From JAJRQY01 sp965224435 (GTDB taxonomy: Bacteria; Actinomycetota; Acidimicrobiia; Acidimicrobiales; SZUA-35): 64,000 nt of DNA. Positions 9,231 to 18,843 of the stretch are shown here, in pieces. The notes beneath the pieces are model-generated. The model was given only the letters and a program-made list of their open reading frames with translations. It ran no database searches and was not told the DNA's origin. Position 1 is the stretch's first letter. Every line of letters begins with the position of its first letter. The stretch lies in the NCBI GenBank assembly GCA_965224435.1, contig OZ245048.1:1240001-1304000 (forward strand). Reading direction: 5' to 3'. The translations under genes were made by a program, and so were the position numbers.

Positions 9231-10271
9231 ATGAGTGCATCTGATCTACCGAATGACTCACTGGGCATGCGCGAAGCCATGCTCGGATTGCCCGAGCAGA
9301 TCGAAGCATCGATCGCCGCCATCGACTCGGTCCCAGGAATGCCGAGCAATACAACGATTGATCAGGTTCTGATCCTTGGCATGGGCGATTCCGGCTTTGG
9401 TGGCGATGTCGCTGCTGCCTGCGCCCGGCCATTTGCGCCACTTCCCATTGTTGTTTATGGCGGCTACCTGCCACCTTCTTGGGTGAGCAGCTCAACCCTG
9501 GTGATTGCCATCTCTGAGTCGGGAACGACAGAAGAGACCTTGGAGTCCCTGGAAGCGGCGGTTGAGTCCGGAGCGCCCCTGGTTGCTGTGACTAATGGGG
9601 GTGAGCTGGAAAACCTGGCTCGTCGTGCTGGAGCACCGGTCCTGCCCGTGGCTCAACCGGGTCCAATGCCCCGAGCCTCACTGGGCTCATTGGCGACACC
9701 GATCATGCTTGCCCTCGATCAGATTGGCCTCTTTCCTGGTGCTCGGCTTTGGCTGGACGAGGCGGTAACCCAGCTCAAAATTCGTCGGGAACAGTTGCTA
9801 TCTGCCAACAGCCCGGCCAAGGAGTTGGCTGACGCCATCGGGTCAACCATGCCGGTCATCTATGGCGGTGGAGCCATTGGCACCACGGCGGCAAGGCGCT
9901 GGAAAGTCGCCTTCAATCACAATGTGAAAACGCCAGCTTTCTGGGCCCCGATGCCCGACCTTTGCCACAACGAGCTGGTTGGCTGGACCGGAGACGCGGT
10001 TCCAACCGAGACACTCTTCAGCCAGATCCAACTTCGGCACGAATCCGAGCACCCCCAGACTGCCCGACGTTTCGAGTACGTGGAAGAGAAGACCATTGAT
10101 CAGATGGCCAGTGTCTTGAGTGTGGAGGCATTGGGTGACAGCTCGGTGGCTCAACTCTTTGACCTGGTGCTAATGGGCGACATGACGTCGTTGGAGCTGG
10201 CCGCCAATCGCGGTATTGACCCTGGCCCACTCAATCTGGTGGAAGACCTCAAGGTTTGGCTCGGAGCATGA
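9231..10271 (+). CDS. SIS-domain phosphoglucose/phosphomannose isomerase family protein
   Basis: The protein has 346 residues with two SIS halves. The N-terminal half has ILGMGDSGFGGDV and the phosphate-binding ISESGTTEETLESL. The C-terminal half ends with a region like the bacterial PGI/PMI C-terminal domain (KVAFNHNVKTPAFW and NELVGW). Family members isomerise glucose 6-phosphate and/or mannose 6-phosphate to fructose 6-phosphate. The position between the Trm112-like gene and ahcY is the conserved actinobacterial one. Because a class I ManA is also nearby, this protein may serve mainly glucose 6-phosphate (inference). Confidence 0.85.
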   Translation: MSASDLPNDSLGMREAMLGLPEQIEASIAAIDSVPGMPSNTTIDQVLILGMGDSGFGGDVAAACARPFAPLPIVVYGGYLPPSWVSSSTLVIAISESGTTEETLESLEAAVESGAPLVAVTNGGELENLARRAGAPVLPVAQPGPMPRASLGSLATPIMLALDQIGLFPGARLWLDEAVTQLKIRREQLLSANSPAKELADAIGSTMPVIYGGGAIGTTAARRWKVAFNHNVKTPAFWAPMPDLCHNELVGWTGDAVPTETLFSQIQLRHESEHPQTARRFEYVEEKTIDQMASVLSVEALGDSSVAQLFDLVLMGDMTSLELAANRGIDPGPLNLVEDLKVWLGA

Positions 10272-11035
10272 GCGGAACAATGGCCGGTCGTACCGTCGTC
10301 ATCAGCGGGGCCGGAGGAGGCATCGGCACAGCGACAGTCAAGAAGCTACTGGGGGAGGGTGCGAGCATCGTCGCCTCGGACCTGCCGGGCCTTGGACTGA
10401 CGGAACTTGACTCCCTAGGTGGCCAGATCGTCACGATCGAAGCCGATGTGACGTCTTCGCCAGATTGGGAGAGGGTGCGTGACCTCGCTCTCGACCGGTT
10501 CGGTGCCATTGATGGCCTGATCAACAATGCCGGGGTTGAGGGCTCGATGGCTCCGATCCTTGAATACCCCGAAGAGGTCTTCGACCAGGTTCAAGCCGTC
10601 AACGTCAAGGGTGTTTTCCTGGGTCTCAAGACTATTGTTCCGACCATGACTGGCGCCAACAAGGCGGTAGTCAATGTGTCCTCGGTTGCTGGTCTGGGTG
10701 GAGCATCCAACCTGTCGGCCTATGTCGCCTCCAAACATGCAGTCATCGGCTTGACCAAGACCGCGGCCATCGAATTCGCTCCACTTGGGGTTCGCTGCAA
10801 CGCGGTTTGCCCTGCACCGATTCGAACCAGGATGATGGACAGCCTGATTGATGGCATGAAGTCCGACGAATTGGACAGCGCTGCCATCGAGGCACTCATT
10901 GCTGCCTCTATCCCGCTCGGCCGAATCGGGGATGCGGAAGAAGTCGCCGCACTCATGGTCTTCTTGTTGTCCGATGCCGCCAGTTTCATCAGTGGTGCTG
11001 CCATCCCGGTCGATGGAGCAATGAAAGCTCGCTAG
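10268..11035 (+). CDS. Short-chain dehydrogenase/reductase (SDR)
   Basis: A classical NAD(P)-dependent SDR of 255 residues. It has the cofactor loop SGAGGGIG, the NNAG motif, the catalytic Ser in NVSSVAGLGG and YVASKHAV with the YxxxK pair. Acidic residues after the second strand (SDLPGL) suggest NAD rather than NADP. ATG 10268 overlaps the preceding stop (ATGA), so it is coupled to the isomerase gene. An upstream in-frame start at 10256 is less likely. The substrate is not evident; similar genes are often annotated 3-oxoacyl-ACP or glucose dehydrogenase without evidence. Confidence 0.85.
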   Translation: MSGTMAGRTVVISGAGGGIGTATVKKLLGEGASIVASDLPGLGLTELDSLGGQIVTIEADVTSSPDWERVRDLALDRFGAIDGLINNAGVEGSMAPILEYPEEVFDQVQAVNVKGVFLGLKTIVPTMTGANKAVVNVSSVAGLGGASNLSAYVASKHAVIGLTKTAAIEFAPLGVRCNAVCPAPIRTRMMDSLIDGMKSDELDSAAIEALIAASIPLGRIGDAEEVAALMVFLLSDAASFISGAAIPVDGAMKAR

Positions 11036-11059
11036 GCAGGTTGTGACAATGCATGCCGC

Positions 11060-11797
11060 CTAGAAGCCGGAGGTCGAGATGGCCCGCCAGCTATCAAAGA
11101 CGGCTCGCTCGCCTTGCCATGCGACATCGACAACGCGTCCCCAAAGGGTTAACAAGGCGGCATCAGCCGGAGCCTCGAGGGTCAAGTCTGGTTCCCTTGC
11201 TGTCGGCACTGCTTTTTCGCCAATAGCGAGGGTCCATTGGGCGAGGGGTGTTGTGATTCGGAGAACCGGATCGCTGTCGGAGGTTTCAGAATCGGATGCT
11301 CCGACGAACACATCAAGAAGCTCGTCGATTCCGTCGGTGGCTAGCTGTGGTGCGATCGGGGTCACCAAGTCTGGATCAGCGGTTCTCTGGGCATCGATGC
11401 GGTGGACCGCAATCTCATGAGCCATTCGGCGAGCCGCCCAGCCCGTTGTCATGTTTGCGCCTGACCAGTTCCAGCAAACCCCATTCGGGCCAATTGGCTC
11501 AAGGATGGCGATGACGGTCCTGGCGTTGTCCAGAATTGGACGTCGGTAACCCTCCCGGATCGAATCGGGGAAGTCTGGGCCCACGGTCGTTGCCTGGCCT
11601 AGTTGGTGGGCCCAGAAGGCAAGAACGCCACTGATGTGATCTCGGAGTTCGGAGGCTGGCCAATCGGGGCAATCGGGAACCGGAGCGGTCGGGTCAAGGC
11701 CGTGTAGCGCTTCATGGGCCAAGACGGAGTTTTCTTCGAGGGCCGAGAGGTAGTCAGTGTGGCTCAGTGGCTGGCTCGGTCGGTGACTAGGCAACAT
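11060..11797 (-). CDS. Maleylpyruvate-isomerase-family (mycothiol-dependent, DinB-like) protein
   Basis: The family has an N-terminal DinB-like metal-binding four-helix domain and uses mycothiol in actinobacteria. Visible features are DCPDWPASELRDHISGVLAFW near the start, the metal-ligand-like MAHEIAVHRIDAQ in the middle, and a C-terminal part ending LTLWGRVVDVAW. I place the start at ATG 11797 (MLPSHRPSQ); the open frame extends to 11896 but the extra residues do not look like the family. It is convergent with the SDR. The true reaction is unknown; many members are only called 'TIGR03083 family'. Confidence 0.75.
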   Translation of the reverse strand: MLPSHRPSQPLSHTDYLSALEENSVLAHEALHGLDPTAPVPDCPDWPASELRDHISGVLAFWAHQLGQATTVGPDFPDSIREGYRRPILDNARTVIAILEPIGPNGVCWNWSGANMTTGWAARRMAHEIAVHRIDAQRTADPDLVTPIAPQLATDGIDELLDVFVGASDSETSDSDPVLRITTPLAQWTLAIGEKAVPTAREPDLTLEAPADAALLTLWGRVVDVAWQGERAVFDSWRAISTSGF

Positions 11798-11976
11798 GCC
11801 CGCCAGTATGGCTGAGTAGCGATAGGCTCGTCGAGTTGGGCTGCCTTGACTTGGCCAGTGGGCCTCAGCCTTTGTCTCTGGAATCAATCGAATCAATCCG
11901 CTTCCTCTTGTGAGGAACTACTTGTTTGCGAATCGTGGTTGTCGAAGCTTTGGCAGACGCATCGCATGGAGAACAA

Positions 11977-13455
11977 ATGACTACTGAAAAGACCACTGGA
12001 CGCCCGCGCACCGTTGCTGAAGGCGACTACAAGGTTGCTGATATCAACCTGGCTGGACTTGGCCGCAAGCAGATGGAACTGGCTGAGCATGAGATGCCCG
12101 GCCTCATGTCGCTTCGAGCTGAATTTCATGACGAGCAGCCGCTCAAGGGCGCCCGCATCATGGGTAGCCTGCACATGACGATCCAGACTGCGGTTCTGAT
12201 CGAAACCCTCACCGCCCTTGGCGCCGAGGTCCGCTGGGTCAGTTGCAACATCTTCTCCACCCAGGACGAAGCGGCCGCCGCCGTCGTTGTTGGACCAGAA
12301 GGAACCACCGACAATCCGACCGGTGTCCCCGTCTATGCCTGGAAGGGTGAGACGTTGGACGAGTACTGGTGGTGCACCGAGCAAGCACTCATGTGGCCAG
12401 ACAATGAGGGCTTCTGCAACCTGATCCTCGATGATGGCGGCGACGCAACCCTCCTGGTCCACCGTGGTGCGGAGTACGAAGCTGCCGGTTCTGTTCCCGA
12501 CGCCACTGATGATGATCCGGATGAGTGGCACACCATCATTGCCTTGCTCAAGAAACTGCATGCCCAGGACAACACCTTGTTCACCCGCATGGCCGCCAAC
12601 ATCCGGGGTGTGTCCGAAGAAACCACAACTGGTGTCATGCGTCTCTATGAGATGCGCGACAACAACACCCTGAAGTTCCCTGGCATCAATGTCAATGACG
12701 CCGTGACCAAGTCCAAGTTCGACAACAAGTACGGCACCCGACACAGTCTTATCGACGGCATCAATCGTGGTACCGACGTGATGATTGGCGGCAAGGTCGC
12801 CATGGTGCTCGGCTATGGCGATGTTGGCAAGGGTTGTGTTGAAGCCCTCGCTGGCCAGGGAGCTCGTGTGCTCGTTGCCGAGGTCGACCCGATTTGTGCG
12901 CTGCAAGCGGTGATGGACGGCTACCAGGTCACCACGATCGAGCGAGTGCTAGGCGAGGTTGACATCTTCATCACAGCCACCGGCAACAAGGACGTCATCT
13001 CTGTTGAGATGATGTCCAAGATGAAGCAAGGTGCCATCGTCGGCAATATCGGCCACTTCGACAATGAGATTGATATTGCAGGCCTGTACAGCACCAGCGA
13101 CATCCAGCGCATCAATATCAAGCCGCAGGTTGATGAGTTCCGCTTCCCCGACGGCAAGTCCATCATCATGCTCAGTGAAGGCCGTCTCCTCAATCTTGGA
13201 AACGCCACCGGTCACCCCAGCTTCGTCATGAGTGCCAGCTTCACCAACCAGGTGCTTGCCCAGATCGAGCTGCACAAGAATGCCGAAGCCTACGGCTTGA
13301 CCATCACCACACTTCCCAAGTTCTTGGACGAGAAGGTTGCCAGGCTTCACCTGGACGCTCTTGGGGTCAAGCTGACTGAGCTTTCCAAGGAACAGGCCGA
13401 TTACCTCGGCCTTTCCGTCGATGGCCCATTTAAGCCGGAGCACTACCGCTACTAG
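11977..13455 (+). CDS. ahcY: S-adenosylhomocysteine hydrolase
   Basis: The cytosolic enzyme splits S-adenosylhomocysteine to adenosine and homocysteine and so removes the inhibitory product of methylation. It has 492 residues. The N-terminal domain shows GSLHMTIQTAVLIETL, the NAD domain VLGYGDVGKGCVEAL, and the C-terminus ends in GPFKPEHYRY as in the family. ATG 11977 has GGAG five bases upstream; an in-frame upstream start at 11926 would add residues not seen in the family. I looked for a SAH riboswitch in the leader and did not see the conserved GAGGAGCGCUGC core. A supply of homocysteine fits the window's other one-carbon genes. Confidence 0.97.
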   Translation: MTTEKTTGRPRTVAEGDYKVADINLAGLGRKQMELAEHEMPGLMSLRAEFHDEQPLKGARIMGSLHMTIQTAVLIETLTALGAEVRWVSCNIFSTQDEAAAAVVVGPEGTTDNPTGVPVYAWKGETLDEYWWCTEQALMWPDNEGFCNLILDDGGDATLLVHRGAEYEAAGSVPDATDDDPDEWHTIIALLKKLHAQDNTLFTRMAANIRGVSEETTTGVMRLYEMRDNNTLKFPGINVNDAVTKSKFDNKYGTRHSLIDGINRGTDVMIGGKVAMVLGYGDVGKGCVEALAGQGARVLVAEVDPICALQAVMDGYQVTTIERVLGEVDIFITATGNKDVISVEMMSKMKQGAIVGNIGHFDNEIDIAGLYSTSDIQRINIKPQVDEFRFPDGKSIIMLSEGRLLNLGNATGHPSFVMSASFTNQVLAQIELHKNAEAYGLTITTLPKFLDEKVARLHLDALGVKLTELSKEQADYLGLSVDGPFKPEHYRY

Positions 13456-13514
13456 GCACGAACGATGGGGCCCTGTGGCACGACGCTGTCATAGGGCCTC
13501 ACTAGCTTTGGATC

Positions 13515-14108
13515 ATGTTCCTTGAACGGCGATGTCCCTCGTGTCAGCGACGCTCCCGCTTTGTCTGCGAGCGTTGCCTTAGCCGTTTCACCCCATCGGG
13601 AGCGGTCAAGCTTTCTGGTTTGGATCAGGTCCAAAGCATGTTTGACTATGACGAATCGCTAGGTCGAGTGATCCTGGTCGCCAAAAATCAGGGGCGTCGT
13701 GACATCTTGCGACAATTCGGTCGCTGTATGGGCGGTGAAGTCAAATCGGCCCAGCAATTCGATGTGGTGACCTGGGTTCCGGCAAGCCCAGCCAATCGTC
13801 GACGGCGCGGCTTTGACCAAGGCCTACTCTTAGCCCGATCGGTGGCCAAACACGAAGGACTTCCAGTTCGACGCCTGCTGACCCGCCGTGGTGATCAGCA
13901 GAAGGGCAAGGACCGAGAGCAGCGCCTCAACGGCCTTCAAATCTGGCCAGTATGCGCAGTTCCAGCTTCAGTGCTGATCATCGACGACGTCGTCACCACG
14001 GGATCGTCTCTGCGTCAGAGCGCAGAGGCACTTCGCCGCGGTGGAGGCCTAGTCGTGGGTGCCATGACCATTGCCTCTACAGGCTGGCCTGCACCGGGAC
14101 GAGAATAG
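13515..14108 (+). CDS. comF: ComF family phosphoribosyltransferase-like protein
   Basis: The protein has 197 residues. An N-terminal zinc-ribbon-like part (CPSCQRRSRFVCERC) is followed by a type I phosphoribosyltransferase fold with the family motif ANRRRRGFDQGLLLA and the PRPP loop VLIIDDVVTTGSSL. ComF proteins act in DNA uptake or recombination; their exact activity is debated. The comF-hpf-secA order is the usual actinobacterial one; here the tmk-mtrAB-lpqB genes commonly found between ahcY and comF are missing. Confidence 0.88.
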   Translation: MFLERRCPSCQRRSRFVCERCLSRFTPSGAVKLSGLDQVQSMFDYDESLGRVILVAKNQGRRDILRQFGRCMGGEVKSAQQFDVVTWVPASPANRRRRGFDQGLLLARSVAKHEGLPVRRLLTRRGDQQKGKDREQRLNGLQIWPVCAVPASVLIIDDVVTTGSSLRQSAEALRRGGGLVVGAMTIASTGWPAPGRE

Positions 14109-14176
14109 TTCTATGGTGAGCAGTGCACCTGCAACGATCAGCGCAGGTCAATACAACCACGATGAAGGGAGCCTCC

Positions 14177-14746
14177 ATGGAGGTTACGGTCAGCGGTCGA
14201 CACACGACGGTTTCGGAGAAACTTCGGAATCAGGCAGTCGAAAAGATCGGGCGGCTTGATCGATATCTTGACGGAATGGACCGGGCCGAAGTCCATTTCT
14301 GGGAAGAGAAGAATCCCAGAATTGGCGACAAGGAGATTTGCGAAGTGACCCTTGAGGGTCACGGGCATCACATCCGAACCAAGGTCTCGGCCCCCGATGG
14401 ATTTACTGCCATCGACCTAGCTGTCGACAAGCTCGAGCGTCAGTTGCGCAAGCTGAAAACCAAGCTCAAGAAGCAACGCCAAGGCCGAGTGCGCCCAGAT
14501 CTTCCACCAGATCTCGTCACCGATCTCATCCAGGTTCCCGAAGAGGAAGTTGTCGAGCCCGTCTACCGGATCGTGAAGAGCAAGAAGTTTGAGATACGTG
14601 AAATGGAGGCAGGTGCCGCAGCCCTACAAATGGACTTGCTCAACCACGATTTCTACATCTTCACCAATGAAGAAACATCCAAGACTGCGGTCGTCTACCG
14701 ACGAGAAGACGGCGATGTTGGTTTGATTGACATCAGTCGCAAGTAG
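14177..14746 (+). CDS. hpf: Ribosome hibernation promoting factor, long form
   Basis: Long HPF dimerises 70S ribosomes into inactive 100S particles. The protein of ~189 residues has the N-terminal ribosome-binding domain (MEVTVSGRHTTVSEKLRNQ, basic helices with KLKKQRQGR) and the C-terminal dimerisation domain (VKSKKFEIREME and the end YRREDGDVGLIDI). I choose ATG 14177 because the family begins there and AAGGGA precedes it; ATG 14162 is the alternative. secA begins 125 bp downstream. Confidence 0.92.
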   Translation: MEVTVSGRHTTVSEKLRNQAVEKIGRLDRYLDGMDRAEVHFWEEKNPRIGDKEICEVTLEGHGHHIRTKVSAPDGFTAIDLAVDKLERQLRKLKTKLKKQRQGRVRPDLPPDLVTDLIQVPEEEVVEPVYRIVKSKKFEIREMEAGAAALQMDLLNHDFYIFTNEETSKTAVVYRREDGDVGLIDISRK

Positions 14747-14871
14747 GGCAACCCTAGCTGGATCAGAGTTTTGACTACACCTCAACGCATCAGGGCGAGG
14801 TTCGCATCCCGTCTTGATCGCGCCAGGGTGCACCAGGGGTAGACAGTGGTGCCGGTAGACTCGCTGGTCAG

Positions 14872-17682
14872 ATGAAGCTCTTCAATAAACTCCTCAAAGC
14901 TGGTGACGGCAAACGCCTGAAAATGGCAAAAGCCGTCGTCGAACCGGTCAACGCACTCGAACCAGAATTCGAACGCCTAAGTGACATTGAACTGGCGGCC
15001 AAAACCGATGAATTCAGGCAACGAATCGACAATGGTGAGTCGCTGGACGACCTCTTAACCGAGGCGTTTGCCACCGTTCGTGAGGCAGCCAAACGCGAGA
15101 TTGGCCAACGTCATTACGACGTTCAGCTGATGGGCGGAGCCGCCCTGCACTGGGGTTGGGTCGCCGAAATGCGAACGGGCGAGGGTAAGACGCTCGTCTC
15201 GACCCTGCCGGTCTACCTCAATGCCCTCACGGGCAATGGACTCCACGTCATCACGGTGAATGAGTATCTGGCCACTCGAGACTCCGAATGGATGGGACAG
15301 ATCCATAAACGTTTGGGCTTGAGTGTTGGTCTCATTGTTCCTGGCATGAATGATTCGGCGGTGAAACGAGCCCAATATGCCTGTGACGTCACCCATGGAA
15401 CCAACAATGAGTTCGGCTTTGACTATCTGCGTGACAATATGGCCCGATCCCGAGCTGAAATGGTGCAGCGAGGCCATCACTACGCCATTGTGGACGAGGT
15501 CGATTCGATCCTGATTGACGAAGCTCGCACCCCGCTTATCATCAGTGGCAAGGTCAAGGGTGCCGCCGACCTGTACTACCGCTTCCGCGATGTGGTCACC
15601 AAGCTCAAGCGTGACGAGGACTACGAGGTCGATGAGGAAAAGCGCATCGTGGCCATCCTTGACGACGGCATTACCAAGGTTGAGGAGATCCTCGAAATCG
15701 AGAACCTCTATGACGGGGTGCAAGGTGACTTTGTGCACCAACTCAACTCAGCTCTTCGAGCCAAGGAACTATTCCACAAGGACAAGGACTACCTGGTCGT
15801 TGATGGCGAGGTAAAGATCGTTGACGAATTCACTGGGCGAGTCCTTGATGGACGGCGCTGGTCTGATGGTCTCCACCAAGCAGTAGAGGCCAAGGAGAAG
15901 GTGCAGATCAAGGAAGAGCAGCAGACGCTGGCCACCGTCACCCTGCAGAACTACTTCCGTATGTATGACAAGTTGGCTGGAATGACAGGTACCGCCCTAG
16001 GCGATGCCGTCGAGCTGGAAGTCACCTATGACCTGCCGGTGATCCAGATACCGACCAACAAGCCAATCGTCCGGATGGATGAGGCCGACCTGATCTACAA
16101 GACAGAGATGGCAAAGTACCAAGCCGTCGTTGATGATCTTGAAGGTCGAGTCAAGAAGGGCCAGCCGGTCCTTGTTGGAACGGCCTCGGTTGAGAAATCT
16201 GAACTCTTGAGCAGGATTCTGGACGAGAACTCCATCAAACACGAAGTTCTCAACGCAAAACAACACACTCGTGAAGCCGAGATTGTCGCCCAGGCAGGTC
16301 AGGCTGGATCCGTCACTGTTGCCACCAATATGGCCGGTCGCGGCGTAGACATCGTGTTGGGCGGCAACGCCGAGCAACTGGCCGACCAAGACACACGGGC
16401 GGCTGGTCATGATCCAGACGATCCTGAAGAGGGTGAGGCTTACTACGCCAAGCGCTTGAGCTATTGGGAAGCAATCACCTCAGCCGAGGGCGAGAAGGTG
16501 CTTGCCGCCGGTGGTCTGTACGTGCTGGCTACCGAACGCCATGAGAGCCGCCGAATTGACGATCAGCTTCGGGGGCGCGCTGGTCGACAGGGTGACCCGG
16601 GCGAGTCGCGGTTCTACTTGTCGCTCGAAGATGATCTCATGCGAATCTTTGCCACTGGTGCGTCCAGCTGGGTCATGGACAAGGCCTTGGCTGAGGACGA
16701 GGCCATCGAGTCAAAGATGGTTTCCAAATCGGTCGAGAGGGCGCAGAACACCGTCGAGCAACGCAACGCCGAGACACGTAAGAACGTTCTGAAGTACGAC
16801 GAGGTATTCAACGAGCAACGCAAGGTCGTCTACAGCCGTCGTATGCAGGTCTTGGACCAAGGGGACCTGCGAGAAGACACCATCGACTCCATTGGCGATG
16901 TGGCCGAAGTGTTGGTACAAACCCACTGTCTTGAAGAGCTAGAAGACTCATGGGATCTGGACGCGCTGCATGCTGACTTGCATACCTTCTGGCCATCAGA
17001 AATTTCGATCGAGACCATGTCTGATGCCAATGGCACTTCCGATCTGATCGGACAGATCAATGATGAGGGAGTGGCGTTCTACGAAGCGAAAGAAGAAGAA
17101 ATCGGTCCTGATCTGATGCGCCAGATCGAACGGCAAATCATTCTTCAGCTTTCGGACCAGCGCTGGCGCGAGCACCTTACCGAGATGGACCACCTGCGTG
17201 AAGGCATCAATCTTCGTGCCATGGGCCAGCGTGACCCCCTCACGGAATGGCAGCGCGAGGGCTTCGATCTCTTCAGCACAATGATGACGTCATTGTCTGC
17301 GGATTTTGTGAAATACATCATGCATGTGCAAGTCACCAAGCAGGTAGCTCAGCCGGTAGCCGGTGTCGGGGTCGCTCCCGTAGAAGGCTCAACCTTGCTC
17401 AACAAGTCGGGCTCAGATGGGTCTGCGGATGCCGACAAGGCCAGTGAGTCACCGGTTGCCGATGTGCAAGCCACCAAGGCCCCTGCTGGGCGAGCTCCGG
17501 TAGCAACAAATGTTGTAGCCGCCAAAGCCGATGCCAAGTCGCTTCTGGCCAATGACGATTCTGAACCGAAAGAGGACAAGCCGAAGCAGAAGACGGTAAT
17601 CAAGGACGAGTGGGATAAGACCGGACGCAATGAACCTTGCCCTTGCGGGAGCGGCAAGAAGTTCAAGCAGTGTCACGGCTAG
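14872..17682 (+). CDS. secA: Preprotein translocase ATPase SecA
   Basis: SecA drives proteins through the SecYEG channel using ATP. The protein has 936 residues. Motifs include the Walker A loop AEMRTGEGKTLVST, DEVDSILIDEARTPL, the second motor's VATNMAGRGVDIVLGG and GRAGRQGDPGES, and the scaffold and wing regions with MDHLREGINLRAMGQRDPL. A ~100-residue Ala/Ser/Lys linker leads to the zinc-binding tail EPCPCGSGKKFKQCH, which contacts SecB or lipids in other bacteria. prfB starts 11 bp after the stop. Confidence 0.98.
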   Translation: MKLFNKLLKAGDGKRLKMAKAVVEPVNALEPEFERLSDIELAAKTDEFRQRIDNGESLDDLLTEAFATVREAAKREIGQRHYDVQLMGGAALHWGWVAEMRTGEGKTLVSTLPVYLNALTGNGLHVITVNEYLATRDSEWMGQIHKRLGLSVGLIVPGMNDSAVKRAQYACDVTHGTNNEFGFDYLRDNMARSRAEMVQRGHHYAIVDEVDSILIDEARTPLIISGKVKGAADLYYRFRDVVTKLKRDEDYEVDEEKRIVAILDDGITKVEEILEIENLYDGVQGDFVHQLNSALRAKELFHKDKDYLVVDGEVKIVDEFTGRVLDGRRWSDGLHQAVEAKEKVQIKEEQQTLATVTLQNYFRMYDKLAGMTGTALGDAVELEVTYDLPVIQIPTNKPIVRMDEADLIYKTEMAKYQAVVDDLEGRVKKGQPVLVGTASVEKSELLSRILDENSIKHEVLNAKQHTREAEIVAQAGQAGSVTVATNMAGRGVDIVLGGNAEQLADQDTRAAGHDPDDPEEGEAYYAKRLSYWEAITSAEGEKVLAAGGLYVLATERHESRRIDDQLRGRAGRQGDPGESRFYLSLEDDLMRIFATGASSWVMDKALAEDEAIESKMVSKSVERAQNTVEQRNAETRKNVLKYDEVFNEQRKVVYSRRMQVLDQGDLREDTIDSIGDVAEVLVQTHCLEELEDSWDLDALHADLHTFWPSEISIETMSDANGTSDLIGQINDEGVAFYEAKEEEIGPDLMRQIERQIILQLSDQRWREHLTEMDHLREGINLRAMGQRDPLTEWQREGFDLFSTMMTSLSADFVKYIMHVQVTKQVAQPVAGVGVAPVEGSTLLNKSGSDGSADADKASESPVADVQATKAPAGRAPVATNVVAAKADAKSLLANDDSEPKEDKPKQKTVIKDEWDKTGRNEPCPCGSGKKFKQCHG

Positions 17683-17693
17683 GCGGACACTCG

Positions 17694-18806
17694 ATGGCAG
17701 ATCTTACAGACAGAATCGCGCGTTTACATACTGAGCTAGGTGAAGCTGAGGAGTACCTTCGGATCGCCGAATTGCGTAGCCGATTGCCCCAACTCGAAAC
17801 GGAGATGGGTCGACCCGATCTCTGGGATGACGCCGAACGCGCCCGCAAGATCCAGACCGAATTCACTTCGGTCAAGGATGACCTGACCCTTTTTGATCAG
17901 CTGGCCGGTTCGGTTGAAGACGTCGAGATTCTTTGGGAGCTAGGAAAGGAGGAAGGTGACGAAGCCTCAATCTCCGAAGCCGAGTCTCTGATCGAGCGGC
18001 TGGCCAAAGATTTCAATACCCTCGAACTCCGCGCTTTGTACACCGGCGAATACGACGAAGGTGACGCTGTTTGTGAGGTTCATTCTGGTGCTGGTGGCAC
18101 CGATGCTCAGGATTGGGCGGCCATGCTGTTTGAGATGTACCGCCGGTGGGCTGACAAGAATGGCTTTGCCCTGACGGTGACTGAATGGCAAGACGGTCAA
18201 GAAGCCGGTATCTCCACCGTTGGCTTCTCCGTCCAGGGCCGTTATGCCTACGGCATGCTTCAGGCCGAGCGGGGAGTGCACCGACTGGTACGCATCTCAC
18301 CATTTGATTCACAAGCCCGTCGCCATACGGCCTTTGCCAGTCTCAGTGTCTGGCCCGACATCGAAGATGCAGCCAAACAGGTCGACATCGAAGACAAGGA
18401 ATTGCGGGTTGACGTCTTTCGCTCATCGGGAGCAGGTGGTCAGCATGTCAATACCACAGACTCGGCGGTGAGGATCACTCACCTGCCGACGGGAATTGTT
18501 GTTTCTTGTCAGAACGAGCGAAGCCAGCACCAGAACAAGGACCGCTGCATGCAGATGCTTTCGGTCCGGCTTGTCGCGCTAGAAAAGCAGAAGCGAGAAG
18601 ACGAGTTGGCGGCCGCGGCTGGCGAATCGTTGTCGACCGAATGGGGTAGTCAGATTCGCTCCTACGTTCTTCAGCCTTATCAGCAGGTGAAGGATGAGAG
18701 GTCAGGAATGACCTCTGGCAATCCGGATGGGGTGCTGAACGGTGATGTTGGCCCATTCATGGAAGCATGGTTGCGATGGCGTCGAGCAGAAAACATCAGC
18801 GGATGA
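17694..18806 (+). CDS. prfB: Peptide chain release factor 2
   Basis: RF2 recognises UAA and UGA and triggers peptide release. The protein has ~370 residues with the GGQ loop SSGAGGQHVNTTDSAVR and HLPTGIVVSCQNERSQHQNK. The reading frame is continuous, so the programmed +1 frameshift seen in many bacterial prfB genes is absent. ATG 17694 is preferred over an upstream ATG at 17637 that overlaps secA. Because UGA is read as selenocysteine in the nearby formate dehydrogenase gene, RF2 competes with SelB at that codon (established principle, not tested here). Confidence 0.96.
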   Translation: MADLTDRIARLHTELGEAEEYLRIAELRSRLPQLETEMGRPDLWDDAERARKIQTEFTSVKDDLTLFDQLAGSVEDVEILWELGKEEGDEASISEAESLIERLAKDFNTLELRALYTGEYDEGDAVCEVHSGAGGTDAQDWAAMLFEMYRRWADKNGFALTVTEWQDGQEAGISTVGFSVQGRYAYGMLQAERGVHRLVRISPFDSQARRHTAFASLSVWPDIEDAAKQVDIEDKELRVDVFRSSGAGGQHVNTTDSAVRITHLPTGIVVSCQNERSQHQNKDRCMQMLSVRLVALEKQKREDELAAAAGESLSTEWGSQIRSYVLQPYQQVKDERSGMTSGNPDGVLNGDVGPFMEAWLRWRRAENISG

Positions 18807-18843
18807 GTAAGTTGTTCACCGCCTCCATCCGATGGGAGATCTC

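Noticed and set aside
11797..11976. SAH riboswitch upstream of ahcY
   Set aside because: The conserved core and the two flanking stems were not found; only a short cctc/gagg stem is present.
11893..12906. 337-residue open frame antisense to ahcY
   Set aside because: ahcY on the other strand is unmistakable; the antisense frame shows no recognisable family.
17694..17800. Programmed +1 frameshift in prfB
   Set aside because: The reading frame is continuous from ATG 17694 with no in-frame TGA near codon 25.
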